Positions 28,753 through 38,666 are shown, counted from the first letter of the stretch. The stretch is 39,331 nt of DNA from Candidatus Woesearchaeota archaeon (GCA_018303025.1 JAGVYZ010000025.1:1-39331); one strand, 5' to 3'. The notes: generated by a model from the sequence alone, not told the origin. Program-made: numbers and translations.

Positions 28753-29671
28753 TTTTGGAAAGAACATTCAAGCAAGTTGCAGTTGTAAATAACCTATTTT
28801 GATCCTTAGAATCCTTTCTCCATCTATCAGAATTTTTCCAAGGTTCTGTATTTGAAGGTAAAGGAAATCTTAATATTGGATAAGATTCCCAACTTCCATC
28901 ATCTTTTTGCATTTTACTTAATCTGTCAATTCCAGAATAAAATTCACCAGAATATTCCTGTTCACCTCTAATTCCATCTAATAAAAATGCAAGATAAACA
29001 GGAATTTCAATAGACTCAACTTGTTCAATAAGCCATCTTCTAGCTCTAATAATCATTTCTCTGCAATTTTCTTTATCTCTAATTGAATTTATTGCTTTAG
29101 TAGTTGAATTTATATCACTAGTATACCAATAAGACCTCCAATAACCTTGCTCTGTTTGTGAACTTTTAAGATATGCAATAGCTCTTTCATTATTTCCAAG
29201 AGCTTCAAGTGCAACAGCAGTAATTTCAGGAACTCCAGAACACCATCCATCTATAGACATTTCTTCAGGTATTCTTTTATATTTTCTTATTAATTTAGGA
29301 ACATAGGTTCCAAAACTTCCATCAGGATGTTGATGTCTTAATAAAAACCTTTTTGCTCTTGAAATTTCATTTTCATTTTCAAAATAAGATAAGAATAGTA
29401 TCACATTTGCTGTTGAATCAGCATCGGGAAATATCTTTTCATTATATCCCCATCCACCTTCATTACCTTGCCTATCTAAAAGATTACTTGCAGTTATTTC
29501 TAATTCAGAAAAGCTAACGCCAGCAGTTAATAATGACCTTCCTACATAAGCACTTATCCAGTCTATACTTTCCCCATGAGTATCAGTATAAAAATCTCGC
29601 CATAACCCGCCTGTATCTCTCTCTGAAAAAAGAAAGTGTTTCGCGTTTGTTATAGTTTGATGTAGGTTCAT
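28736..29671 (-). CDS. squalene/terpene-cyclase-like alpha-alpha toroid protein
   Basis: QGNEGGWGYNEKIFPDADSTANVILFL, HQHPDGSFGTYVP, QKDDGSWESYPILR repeats. Confidence 0.75.
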   Translation of the reverse strand: MNLHQTITNAKHFLFSERDTGGLWRDFYTDTHGESIDWISAYVGRSLLTAGVSFSELEITASNLLDRQGNEGGWGYNEKIFPDADSTANVILFLSYFENENEISRAKRFLLRHQHPDGSFGTYVPKLIRKYKRIPEEMSIDGWCSGVPEITAVALEALGNNERAIAYLKSSQTEQGYWRSYWYTSDINSTTKAINSIRDKENCREMIIRARRWLIEQVESIEIPVYLAFLLDGIRGEQEYSGEFYSGIDRLSKMQKDDGSWESYPILRFPLPSNTEPWKNSDRWRKDSKDQNRLFTTATCLNVLSKTKFHI

Positions 29672-29759
29672 AGTAACTACTTAAAAGTTTGAACATATTT
29701 AAATCTAAGTTGTTATTAAAAATAACAACATTTATAATCTCAAAACTAAGCATAGAATT

Positions 29760-30458
29760 ATGGAAATAACAGAAAAACTATTAGAATCAGGATTAACAAG
29801 AAATGAAGCAAAAGTTTACTTAGAGCTATCAAAAAAAGGAGAATCTTCAGCAAACCAGATAGCTAAGGAATTAGGAATAGATAGGACATTAACCTACACT
29901 ATATTAAATCATTTAATAGAAAAAGGGCAGGTAACCTATATTAAAAAAGAAAACAAAAAAATATTTTCATGTGCAAATCCAGAAAACCTGTTAAATTCAA
30001 TAAAGTCAAAAGAATTTCTAATTATAGAATTGATTGAAGATTTAAAAAAAGTTAGTAAACAAAAACAAGAAGAAGTAAATATCAATGTTTATGAAGGAAA
30101 AAATGGTTTAAGAAATTTCATTAATCTGGCTTTGAAAGAAAAAGAAATTTTATCTTTTGGTTTTACAGGAAAAGTATTTACACAATTATATGAAATCCCG
30201 GGTATAATCAAACAAATTGAAAATAAGGAAATTAAAATAAAGATAATTGCAAGCAAAGAATATGAACAAAACTTTAAGAATAAAATAAAAAAGTTTCAGT
30301 TTAAATTTTTGAAGGTACACAGCGAATCTACGACAACTATTTTTGGAGATTATATCTCTATTCATTTAATAAAAGATAAACCAATTATAATAATAATAAA
30401 AAATAAAGATATTGCTTTTTCATATAAAAACTATTTTAATTATTTATGGAAAGCCTAA
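29760..30458 (+). CDS. TrmB-family transcriptional regulator
   Basis: LLESGLTRNEAKVYLELSKKGESSANQIAKELGIDRTLTYTILNHLIEKGQV HTH plus effector-like C-terminus. Confidence 0.9.
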   Translation: MEITEKLLESGLTRNEAKVYLELSKKGESSANQIAKELGIDRTLTYTILNHLIEKGQVTYIKKENKKIFSCANPENLLNSIKSKEFLIIELIEDLKKVSKQKQEEVNINVYEGKNGLRNFINLALKEKEILSFGFTGKVFTQLYEIPGIIKQIENKEIKIKIIASKEYEQNFKNKIKKFQFKFLKVHSESTTTIFGDYISIHLIKDKPIIIIIKNKDIAFSYKNYFNYLWKA

Positions 30459-31456
30459 ATATTTCTTTTCACATGAGGATAAACTTCTGCCTTCATGTAA
30501 ACTTTATGAACATTGACAACTTTTCCTTTCTCTTCTTTCAAAACATCATCAGAATTTAAAACAGCTTTTCCAATAGCAACTAATTCATCTTTCAAAGTCA
30601 TAACAGCAACTAATTCATCTTTCTCAAATTTATTTAATTTGCATATTCCAGGAATATTCAAATCAATTCCATGACAAAGAGCATCAACAGAGTTATCCAT
30701 TATCCAGATTTTAGGAAGATGTTCAACAGCTCTTTCAATAGGTAATATTACCTTTCTAATTTCTTTCTCATTGCCCTGCAAGTAAAATTCATAAGCATCT
30801 TTTAATTCAAATAAATTAACCCAGTCCTTCTCAGTAAAAGCACCTGCTTTTGTTCTAATTAATTGTTGCATATGTGCTCTTGTTCCTAATTCTCTTCCAA
30901 TAGCAATGCATAATGTCCTGATATAAGTTCCAGCCTGGCATCCAACTTTAAATAGAACATCTTTGTCTTTAATTTCTAAAATCTCTAAATAATAAATTTC
31001 TCTTTCCCTCTCCTCTTTCTTGACAGCACTTTTTAATGGAGGAGTTTGTCGTATTTTTCCAACAAAAGAACCCATTGTTTTGTGAATCTTAGAAATAGAA
31101 ACATCATCATGCAAATGCATTAAGCAAATATATTCTTTTCCTGATTTTAATAAAGATAATACAATTCTTGTAGCTCTGCCTAGAGCAACAGGTAATACAC
31201 CAGTTACATTAGGATTTCCTCAAAAATTTACTAAGGTCCCAGAGTGACCGGCTTTATTTACATGCAAAACTCTTTTTACATAATCCGAAATCTGATGCGA
31301 AGATGGTCCTTGTTGTTTATTTAAATTAATAATTCCAAAATCAAGAAGTTCTTTAACACTTCTTTCATTAGGATTTTGCCCATAGTTCCAGTCAGTCTCG
31401 CATTCTTTCTTTATGTAAATTTCCTTGCTTCTTTTCTCAAAAGGCAATTGTCCCAT
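30455..31456 (-). CDS. cbf5: Cbf5/TruB-family pseudouridine synthase, complement(join(30455..31215,31231..31456)), 328 aa after removal of 15-nt intron
   Basis: Exon 1 ...KAGHSGTL-G; exon 2 [39 protein letters not shown]...; joined length 987 nt is in frame and restores GHSGTLDPNVTGVL. Confidence 0.93.
31216..31230 (-). other. 15-nt BHB intron in cbf5 (sense: TAAATTTTTGAGGAA)
   Basis: BHB: outer GGGA/UCCU, central CCUU/GAGG, bulges AG|U and AA|A; contains in-frame UGA. Confidence 0.88.
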
Positions 31457-31486
31457 AATAATTCTTTAAAGATTAGTAATATAAAC

Positions 31487-33895
31487 TTATTCTTTCAAAG
31501 CTCTCAAAGTTAAATAAGACATTATCATTAATAATAATATCAAAATAGAAATTACACCATAAAGAATATACGTCAACAAATTTGCCTCTTCAACAACATT
31601 GAAATCATCAGCAGATGTAGCAGTTATATTGCCATAACTTGTTTTCACATAAAGAGTATATTTTCCTAATTCAATATCTTTAGGAATCTCAACTTCTCGA
31701 GTAATATCTAACTTGTCTACAATAGCTATGCTCTCATCTTTAGAAGTATATATTTTCCCATTAAAATCTTTTATAGCATAATAAAGAACAACATCTATTT
31801 TATTAATATCTCCCAAGTTCAATAAATTAATTCCAGCCTTAACTTTTCCATCTCTCGGAACATATTTATCTTTAATATCTATCTTCAAATCAAATAAAGG
31901 TTTTTTCTCCTTAATTTCAATAATTAAATTAATAGTTTTATTTAAACTATCTCCAGTAAAAATAATCCTTCCAAGATAAGCATCAGCAATCTCACTTTCT
32001 TTTGCATAGATATCCAGATTCAAAACTTTAGTTTCTCCAGATTTTAATAAAAAGCTTTCATAATCCAAAATAGCAAATTTTCCTAAATTCTGAATCTCAG
32101 CATTAATAGTAATATCATTGCTTCCAGTATTAGTGACATTAATTGTTTCTCTCTTAGTTTCACCTTGTTTTAAACTTGTTTTAATAATATCAGGACTTAT
32201 TAAAAAACCAGAAAGAGAAGTTCCAACAACAGAAGTACTAGTGCTTCCTCCAGTACTCCCAGTAGTTCCAGTAGTTCCAGAAGGTATTACAGGAGAAGCA
32301 CTTTGATTAACAATTACATAAATTACAGCAGTATAAAGATTATTTAATTCATCATTTGCACTTATATTCAGATAGTAAGTTCCAACAGATAGCAAACTTA
32401 TATTTCTTAAAAGTCCAGTGCAGCTAATTTCAAAATGTGAAGTATCATTAACATTAAAGCAATTTACACCAGAAGCATCATCAGCATTAATATCATAAGA
32501 AATAGATTGATTGTTATAAATTGAAAAATTAACTAAGTTTGTAAAATTAGGAAAGATTGTATCTTTGTAAAAAGTTACAGATTCTGAATTTTTATTTCCT
32601 GCACTATCATTAGCACCAATCCACCAAACATTGTTTCCTTCATTAGAACTTAAGCCAGTCAGATTATTCCCACAACTAAAAGTAGTATTTAATGCACCAT
32701 TATTCAGAGAATACCAGCAAGCCTGTAAATTTAAATCAGAAACAGTATAATTCAAAGTTGAAACATTTACAATATAAGTAAGATTATCTGGATAAATTAT
32801 TGAGACTAAAGGAGTAGTTACATCATCTATAACCTGAAAATTATAAGAGCTTTCATTTAAATTGCCATAAATATCTTCTGCATATAATTTATATGAATGA
32901 TTTCCATCACTTATGCTAGTAAATATATGTGAATAAATAGATGCATTATAAATAGAAGCAATCTCTTCAGAATCTAAAGCACGATTAAACACCATTATAT
33001 TATCAATAGAACCATTAAAATAAGTAGAAGCTCCTAAAGACCCAATATTAACCTTTTGCGTATTTACAGCAATAGCACCAGTTAAAGTTGTAATATTTAC
33101 TACCTTAGTTCCATTAATATAAAGATTAAATGAATTATTTTTATAAGTCATGCCAACATGATACCACGTATCTAAGTTTGTAATAGCTTTAGTTGCCCCA
33201 GTAGCAGTAATATCATTATACACCTCATCAGCATAAACAACTCCCCTGAGTTGCAAAGTAGAACCAGATTTAACAAGTCTTAACTGATAAGCATTTGTTT
33301 TACCAAATATTGCCTCATTGACAATAAAATAAGGATTAATCCAAGCACTTATTGTTATTTCATCAGAAAAATCTAAACTGTTTGAATCTTTAATTTCAAT
33401 AGAACTGCTCCCATTAAAACTAAAAGAACCATTGAACTTTCCAGAAGTATTATAGACAGCCCCATTTAAAGCAGAACCATTGTTTATTCCTAAATAATCC
33501 ATAGAATCATTTGAAGCATTTAAGTCATCCATTCTCCACCATGAAACAAGTGAATTATTCCAATTAACAATCAATGAATGATTATTTTCATCAAAAGTTG
33601 TAACATTCAAAGATACATTATTTACATAAACAATAGTATTATTTTCAGGATAAACAGAAGTAAAAACAGGTGAATTTATATCAGCATCAGTCTTACTATA
33701 CTCTGCTTCGCCTTCAAGAATAGCATTTCCAGTATAAGCATTTTCATTTAAATTAAATATTTCAGAAAGACTCTTCTGTTCAAAATTAATATTCTGAATA
33801 GAAACCAAAAATATAAAAAAAGAAATTAAGATGATTAATATTATAAAAAGTCTAATCTTAGAACTTACATTATATTTAAACCTATTAAGTTTCAT
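31487..33895 (-). CDS. secreted LamG-domain surface protein with C-terminal TM
   Basis: LVSWWRMDDLNASNDSMDYLGINNGSALNGA ... ITISAWINPY ... FNGSIDNIMVFNRALDSEEIASIYNAS LamG. Confidence 0.85.
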   Translation of the reverse strand: MKLNRFKYNVSSKIRLFIILIILISFFIFLVSIQNINFEQKSLSEIFNLNENAYTGNAILEGEAEYSKTDADINSPVFTSVYPENNTIVYVNNVSLNVTTFDENNHSLIVNWNNSLVSWWRMDDLNASNDSMDYLGINNGSALNGAVYNTSGKFNGSFSFNGSSSIEIKDSNSLDFSDEITISAWINPYFIVNEAIFGKTNAYQLRLVKSGSTLQLRGVVYADEVYNDITATGATKAITNLDTWYHVGMTYKNNSFNLYINGTKVVNITTLTGAIAVNTQKVNIGSLGASTYFNGSIDNIMVFNRALDSEEIASIYNASIYSHIFTSISDGNHSYKLYAEDIYGNLNESSYNFQVIDDVTTPLVSIIYPDNLTYIVNVSTLNYTVSDLNLQACWYSLNNGALNTTFSCGNNLTGLSSNEGNNVWWIGANDSAGNKNSESVTFYKDTIFPNFTNLVNFSIYNNQSISYDINADDASGVNCFNVNDTSHFEISCTGLLRNISLLSVGTYYLNISANDELNNLYTAVIYVIVNQSASPVIPSGTTGTTGSTGGSTSTSVVGTSLSGFLISPDIIKTSLKQGETKRETINVTNTGSNDITINAEIQNLGKFAILDYESFLLKSGETKVLNLDIYAKESEIADAYLGRIIFTGDSLNKTINLIIEIKEKKPLFDLKIDIKDKYVPRDGKVKAGINLLNLGDINKIDVVLYYAIKDFNGKIYTSKDESIAIVDKLDITREVEIPKDIELGKYTLYVKTSYGNITATSADDFNVVEEANLLTYILYGVISILILLLMIMSYLTLRALKE

Positions 33896-33948
33896 CTCTT
33901 TTTAATAAACCTCTAAAAATAACAATAAAATCTAGTATTTAAAAAATT

Positions 33949-35715
33949 CTATATGTAATAATATTCTCCCTTTTTCCTTTGCTCCCTGTCCAATACAGAA
34001 TCAGGTTTATTAATTCGTCTTCTTCCAGATGTTTTGTCAATCCTATAAGTAATATCAAGCAATTTCAAAACCTGGTTCATTCCATCTTTTTTATCTAATG
34101 CTTTTTCAACATGTCCGTGTTTTCCAGATTCACCAGAAAAAACAAGCAATGAATCAGCTAAATAATCTATAAACTGTACATCATGGTCAACAACAATAGT
34201 TGAAACTTCTTTTTTAACAGTAAACTCTTTAATGATTTCAGCAACTTTTAATCTGTCTTCAACATCAATAAATGCAGAAGGTTCATCTAATAGAATTAAA
34301 TCAACTTTTTTAGATAAAGCTAAAGCAATGTGAACTTTTTGCAATTCCCCGCCAGAAAGTTCATTCATTTTATTTAATAATATTCTTCCTATTCCTAATT
34401 TATCCAAAATATTCTGCTTATACCATCCAGAGCTCATTTCAACCTTATGTTCATTAAAAAACTCTTCAACACTTAACTCAGAATCCTGCATTAAAACCTG
34501 TTCTTTATAGCTAAAATTAATTCTATTAAGTTTTACATTATCAGCTTTCTCAATTCCAGCTAATATTTTCAAAAAAGTACTTTTTCCTAAACCATTAGCA
34601 CCCATAATAGCTAATACCTCACCTTTATGCAATTTTCCTGATTTTACATCTAAATCAAAACCAGGATATTTTTTCTTTATCTCAGGAAATTCAAAAACAG
34701 TCTCTCTTTGCACATCTTTAGTCATAGCAACTTTAGAATATTTTATAGAATAATCTCTAAATCTTACATTTTCTTCTAATAAATAACCTTCTAAATAATC
34801 ATTAATGCCTTTAGAAACACTTTTTCCATTTGAAAAAACACCATAAGCACCAGCTTCTCCATAAACAATCTGTACCTCATCAGAAATATAATCTAAAGAT
34901 GTTAAATCATGTTCAACAACCAAACATGCTTTTTCTTTAGTATACTCTTTAATCATTTTAGCAGCCTTTATTCTAGTAACAACATCTAAAAAAGTCATTG
35001 GCTCATCAAAATAATAAACATCAGCATTTTTAACAAGAGTAGCAATAATAGCAACCTTTTGTAATTCTCCGCCAGATAACTCATTTAACTTTCTTTTCAG
35101 AACATTGTCCATATTAAATTCATCAATTAAAACATCAGAAATATTCCTCTCATCAATTTTTTTCAATAAAACATTCACGCTTTCATTATATAGTTTAGTT
35201 AATAGCTCAACTCTTTGTGGCTTATAAGAAATTTTTATTTTTCTGTTTTTTAAATTCCTAAAATACTCTCCCAAAATATTATTTGAATTTTTCTCAATTA
35301 AATTATCATAATTCAATTCTTTTGTTTTATAATCACCTAAGTTAGGAATAAACTGTCCAGCTAATATTCCTAAAGCAGTGCTTTTTCCAATTCCATTCCT
35401 TCCTAATATACCAGTAACAATTCCTTTCTTAGGCAAAGCCAATCTATAAAGTCTGAAACTATTCTTTCCAAATCTATGAATAGGTTCTTCTTTCAATTCA
35501 GAAGGCAAATTGACAATCTGAATAGCATGAAAAGGGCATATTCTCTGGCATATTCCGCATCCAACACATAACTTTTCATCTATGCCTGCTTTCTCATTAT
35601 CTTTAGAGATGCATTCAACTTCATCCAAGTTTACAGGGCATTTTTTAGGACATAACCAGTTGCATTTCTCTGAATGACACTTGTCTTTTTCCACAATAGC
35701 TATCCTTTTTACCAT
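33949..35715 (-). CDS. rli1: ribosome recycling ATPase Rli1/ABCE1
   Basis: N-terminal ferredoxin-type Cys, two ABC cassettes (GRNGIGKST/LSGGELQKV; GANGLGKST/LSGGELQKV). Confidence 0.96.
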   Translation of the reverse strand: MVKRIAIVEKDKCHSEKCNWLCPKKCPVNLDEVECISKDNEKAGIDEKLCVGCGICQRICPFHAIQIVNLPSELKEEPIHRFGKNSFRLYRLALPKKGIVTGILGRNGIGKSTALGILAGQFIPNLGDYKTKELNYDNLIEKNSNNILGEYFRNLKNRKIKISYKPQRVELLTKLYNESVNVLLKKIDERNISDVLIDEFNMDNVLKRKLNELSGGELQKVAIIATLVKNADVYYFDEPMTFLDVVTRIKAAKMIKEYTKEKACLVVEHDLTSLDYISDEVQIVYGEAGAYGVFSNGKSVSKGINDYLEGYLLEENVRFRDYSIKYSKVAMTKDVQRETVFEFPEIKKKYPGFDLDVKSGKLHKGEVLAIMGANGLGKSTFLKILAGIEKADNVKLNRINFSYKEQVLMQDSELSVEEFFNEHKVEMSSGWYKQNILDKLGIGRILLNKMNELSGGELQKVHIALALSKKVDLILLDEPSAFIDVEDRLKVAEIIKEFTVKKEVSTIVVDHDVQFIDYLADSLLVFSGESGKHGHVEKALDKKDGMNQVLKLLDITYRIDKTSGRRRINKPDSVLDREQRKKGEYYYI

Positions 35716-35765
35716 ATTTTCTTCACTTCAATAATCTTTAAAAGTGTTTAGATTATACCAAGTTT

Positions 35766-35912
35766 ATGGCACGACCTAAATGCGATAAATGTGGCAGAGA
35801 ACTAGAAGAAACCTTTCTCGGCAAGCTAATGGGTACAATAATGAAAGTTAAAGGAAAAACAACAGCAATCTGTAGAGACTGTCAAAAAAACATAAAACCA
35901 GCAAAAAAATAA
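35766..35912 (+). CDS. 48-aa zinc-ribbon protein (not in the ORF track)
   Basis: MARPKCDKCGRELEETFLGKLMGTIMKVKGKTTAICRDCQKNIKPAKK; two CxxC. Confidence 0.75.
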   Translation: MARPKCDKCGRELEETFLGKLMGTIMKVKGKTTAICRDCQKNIKPAKK

Positions 35913-36009
35913 AGGCCTTTCTTTTCATAGATTTTCTTAGACATTCTTATCTAAAAACATTAAGTATATAAAAAAACCTTTTTTAATAATATTAAGCATT
36001 TTCCAGTTT

Positions 36010-36082
36010 GCTCTTGTAGCTCAGTTGGTAGAGCACCATCCCCGTAAGATGGGGGTCCTGGGTTCGATTCCCAGCAAGAGCT
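36010..36082 (+). tRNA. tRNA-Thr(CGU)
   Basis: Acceptor GCTCTTG/CAAGAGC, D stem GCTC/GAGC, anticodon arm CCATC-CCCGTAA-GATGG, T arm CTGGG-TTCGATT-CCCAG, U73. Confidence 0.93.
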
Positions 36083-36194
36083 TATATTCTTGGGTATATT
36101 ATATTTCTGAAAATGGAAAAGTCATATATTTAAAAATCCTGCTTTCCAATGAAATAGACCTACGGGAAAGAGAGTTTTATGATAAGAGATAAAA

Positions 36195-37334
36195 ATGGCA
36201 GAAAAATTAACTGTTGAAGTAAGATTGAAAAGGGAAATTGATGATTCTTATGATATTAGAATAGGAGAAAATTTATTTCCAGAAGTTGCAGACTATTTAA
36301 AACAATTTCAACTAGGCTCTAGATGTGCTATAGTAACTGATTCTAATGTCAGACGATTCCACGCTGGAGATTTAGAAACAGCTTTAAAACAACAAGGACT
36401 TAAAACAGATGTATTTTCTTTTGAAGCAGGAGAATCAAATAAAACTGAAGATAATTGTACGAGAATAATTGTTGAAATGTTAGATAAAGGTTATGGAAGA
36501 GATTCAGTAGTATTGGCTCTTGGTGGCGGGGTTGTTGGAGATATGGCTGGTTATATTGCTGGAAAATTTAATAGAGGCATACCTTTTATTCAAATACCTA
36601 CAACCTTTCTAGCACATGCAGATTCATCTGTTGGTGGAAAAACAGGAGTAGATATAGTCATAGGAAATGGAGATAATCAAAGAGTATTGAAAAATGCTGT
36701 CGGATTATTTAATCAACCAAAAAGAGTTTACATAGACGTAGAAACATTAAGAACTCTTCCTGATTCAGAATATAAAAATGGACTTGCAGAAACTATTAAA
36801 CATGCCATAATAAGAGAAAAAGATTTCTTTGATGGTATAGAGGAGAATATTAATTTATTAGTTCAAAGAAATTCTATAGTTTATTTAGAAATAGCAAGAA
36901 TGAATTGCCAAATTAAAGCAGGAGTGGTTCAAATTGACCCTAATGAAAAGGGTTTAAGAAGAATATTGAATTATGGGCATACAGCAGGTCATGCAATTGA
37001 AAGTTTAAGTGATTTTAGATTATCTCATGGAGAATCTGTTTCAATAGGGATGATGATAGCAGGAAGAATTTCAAGAGACTTAGGATACTTTTCAGATAGG
37101 CATTTAGAAAGACAAGAAAGATTACTTAGAAAAGCAGGATTGCCCGTTACAATTCCAATTAATATATTTAATGAAGATATAATTGAGCTAACACTTAAAG
37201 ATAAAAAAGCAAAGGGTGGAAAAGCAAGATATTGTCTTCCCACAGAGATAGGAAAAATGCATTCTTTTGATGGTGCATATGTTACATATGTTGATAAAGA
37301 AGTAGTCTTAAAAGCATTAGAAAATACGAGATAA
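36195..37334 (+). CDS. aroB: 3-dehydroquinate synthase
   Basis: LGGGVVGDMAGYIAGKFNRGIPFIQIPTTFLAHADSSVGGKTGVD, LNYGHTAGHAIE. Confidence 0.93.
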   Translation: MAEKLTVEVRLKREIDDSYDIRIGENLFPEVADYLKQFQLGSRCAIVTDSNVRRFHAGDLETALKQQGLKTDVFSFEAGESNKTEDNCTRIIVEMLDKGYGRDSVVLALGGGVVGDMAGYIAGKFNRGIPFIQIPTTFLAHADSSVGGKTGVDIVIGNGDNQRVLKNAVGLFNQPKRVYIDVETLRTLPDSEYKNGLAETIKHAIIREKDFFDGIEENINLLVQRNSIVYLEIARMNCQIKAGVVQIDPNEKGLRRILNYGHTAGHAIESLSDFRLSHGESVSIGMMIAGRISRDLGYFSDRHLERQERLLRKAGLPVTIPINIFNEDIIELTLKDKKAKGGKARYCLPTEIGKMHSFDGAYVTYVDKEVVLKALENTR

Positions 37335-37505
37335 TTTTTTTACATAGGGAAAGGTCATCAGGTCGGGAGTGCAAATCTCTCTCAGGGCTTTAGAAATATG
37401 AAACCCAAAACAGGTATCTTTAAATAGCCTAATTTCTCCATATTTTTAGTATATAATGGAGTTTCTTCATTGTATAACTAACCATATAGGGTGAAAAAAA
37501 ATAAA

Positions 37506-37709
37506 ATGGAAAACGATAGAAGATTTGGCGGCGGTAATAGAAAGCCAGGCGGATTTAGAAATAATTTCGGCCCAAGAGAAATGCACAAAGCAGTATGCGC
37601 TGATTGTGGAAAAGAATGTGAAGTTCCTTTCAAACCAGGCACAGATGCAGAAGGCAAGCAAAGACCTGTATATTGCAGGGATTGTTACCAGAATCACAAA
37701 AAGTTTTAG
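37506..37709 (+). CDS. small CxxC...CxxC zinc-ribbon protein
   Basis: HKAVCADCGKECEVPFKPGTDAEGKQRPVYCRDCYQNHKKF. Confidence 0.8.
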   Translation: MENDRRFGGGNRKPGGFRNNFGPREMHKAVCADCGKECEVPFKPGTDAEGKQRPVYCRDCYQNHKKF

Positions 37710-37846
37710 GTAAATTATATTCCTAAATTCTTAAATTTTTTTTTGTTTTTTTGTTTCTTTTAATTAATGTTTTCTTTTAAAGAAAAAATTATTTTTTTAA
37801 AATTAATTAGCAAATCTATTTAAAACCTATTTTCTTATCAGTTTAA

Positions 37847-38092
37847 ATGGCAAAAATACTATTCAAAAAATTATGTGTAAAATGCAAGAAATATTACCTG
37901 CCAGATGGCTCTAAAATGTCACAACATGGTTATTGCCCAAATTGCAGAATTTCAAAGTACAAATGTAGGTTTATCAATGATTTTGGATATCAATGCCAAA
38001 ATAATCCACAATTCCTAGGTTACTGTATTCATCACTTTGTTTCATCTCCAGTTAAGGTTTTAAGCCAGGAACTAAAGAAAGACAAATTGTAA
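37847..38092 (+). CDS. small multi-Cys zinc-binding protein
   Basis: LCVKCKKYY...GYCPNCRISKYKCRF...GYQCQNN...GYCIHH. Confidence 0.7.
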   Translation: MAKILFKKLCVKCKKYYLPDGSKMSQHGYCPNCRISKYKCRFINDFGYQCQNNPQFLGYCIHHFVSSPVKVLSQELKKDKL

Positions 38093-38144
38093 AGTAGTTA
38101 AATAGTCTTAAATATAAATAAAATATAATAAAAAAGAGGTTAAA

Positions 38145-38249
38145 ATGACCAATGCAGATATTGAATTATTCAAGAAAGAAATAGAAGCTCTTAATAAAGA
38201 AGCAGATGAAATTATAAAAGAAAACGACAGAATTATTTTATCATTTTGA
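38145..38249 (+). CDS. possible 34-aa microprotein
   Basis: MTNADIELFKKEIEALNKEADEIIKENDRIILSF with preceding AT-rich promoter and GAGGT SD-like element; below ORF track cutoff. Confidence 0.4.
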   Translation: MTNADIELFKKEIEALNKEADEIIKENDRIILSF

Positions 38250-38666
38250 ATTTTCTATTTTTGATATTAAATCTGAATATTTATACTTATAAACTGCAAT
38301 AATTCTATTTGATTTATTTAAAGATAATTTGATTTGTTGCATCTTAATATCTAAAATCAACTTTTGAATAGAAGCAGTTGTTAGCACTAATAAAGCAAAA
38401 ACACTTATTATTAATTTTAAAATAGAAATATTATTTTCAAAGTAATAAGTTGCAATTATAAGGAATACTTGCTCTATAACATATAAAAGTATGAAAAATA
38501 AGTTAAAAGAATTTTCATGGTTTCTTATAAAGCAAATACAAGCATTATTTATCTTAGTAGCTTGTTTGAAAAAATAAGGCAAATAAGCAAAAAAAGCAAT
38601 AAAAACACTAAATAACAAAAATAAGTCTATTCCTACATAAATTAAAGTTGCTTCCACAACAGTCAA
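38241..38666 (-). CDS. hypothetical membrane protein
   Basis: 141 aa, several hydrophobic segments. Confidence 0.55.
   Translation of the reverse strand: MTVVEATLIYVGIDLFLLFSVFIAFFAYLPYFFKQATKINNACICFIRNHENSFNLFFILLYVIEQVFLIIATYYFENNISILKLIISVFALLVLTTASIQKLILDIKMQQIKLSLNKSNRIIAVYKYKYSDLISKIENSK

Noticed and set aside
30455-31456. cbf5 as a pseudogene or sequencing frameshift
   Set aside because: The 15-nt insertion keeps the frame, both exons show no other damage, and a complete BHB coincides with the only junction that restores the catalytic Asp.
36142-36170. CTTTCC...GGAAAG hairpin in the aroB leader
   Set aside because: A single short stem with no covariation information; its position relative to the likely TATA box makes a leader riboswitch doubtful.
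37341-37410. Reverse-strand C/D-like boxes CTGA and TGATGA near aroB 3' end
   Set aside because: The order is D'-C' only, with no terminal C and D boxes found.
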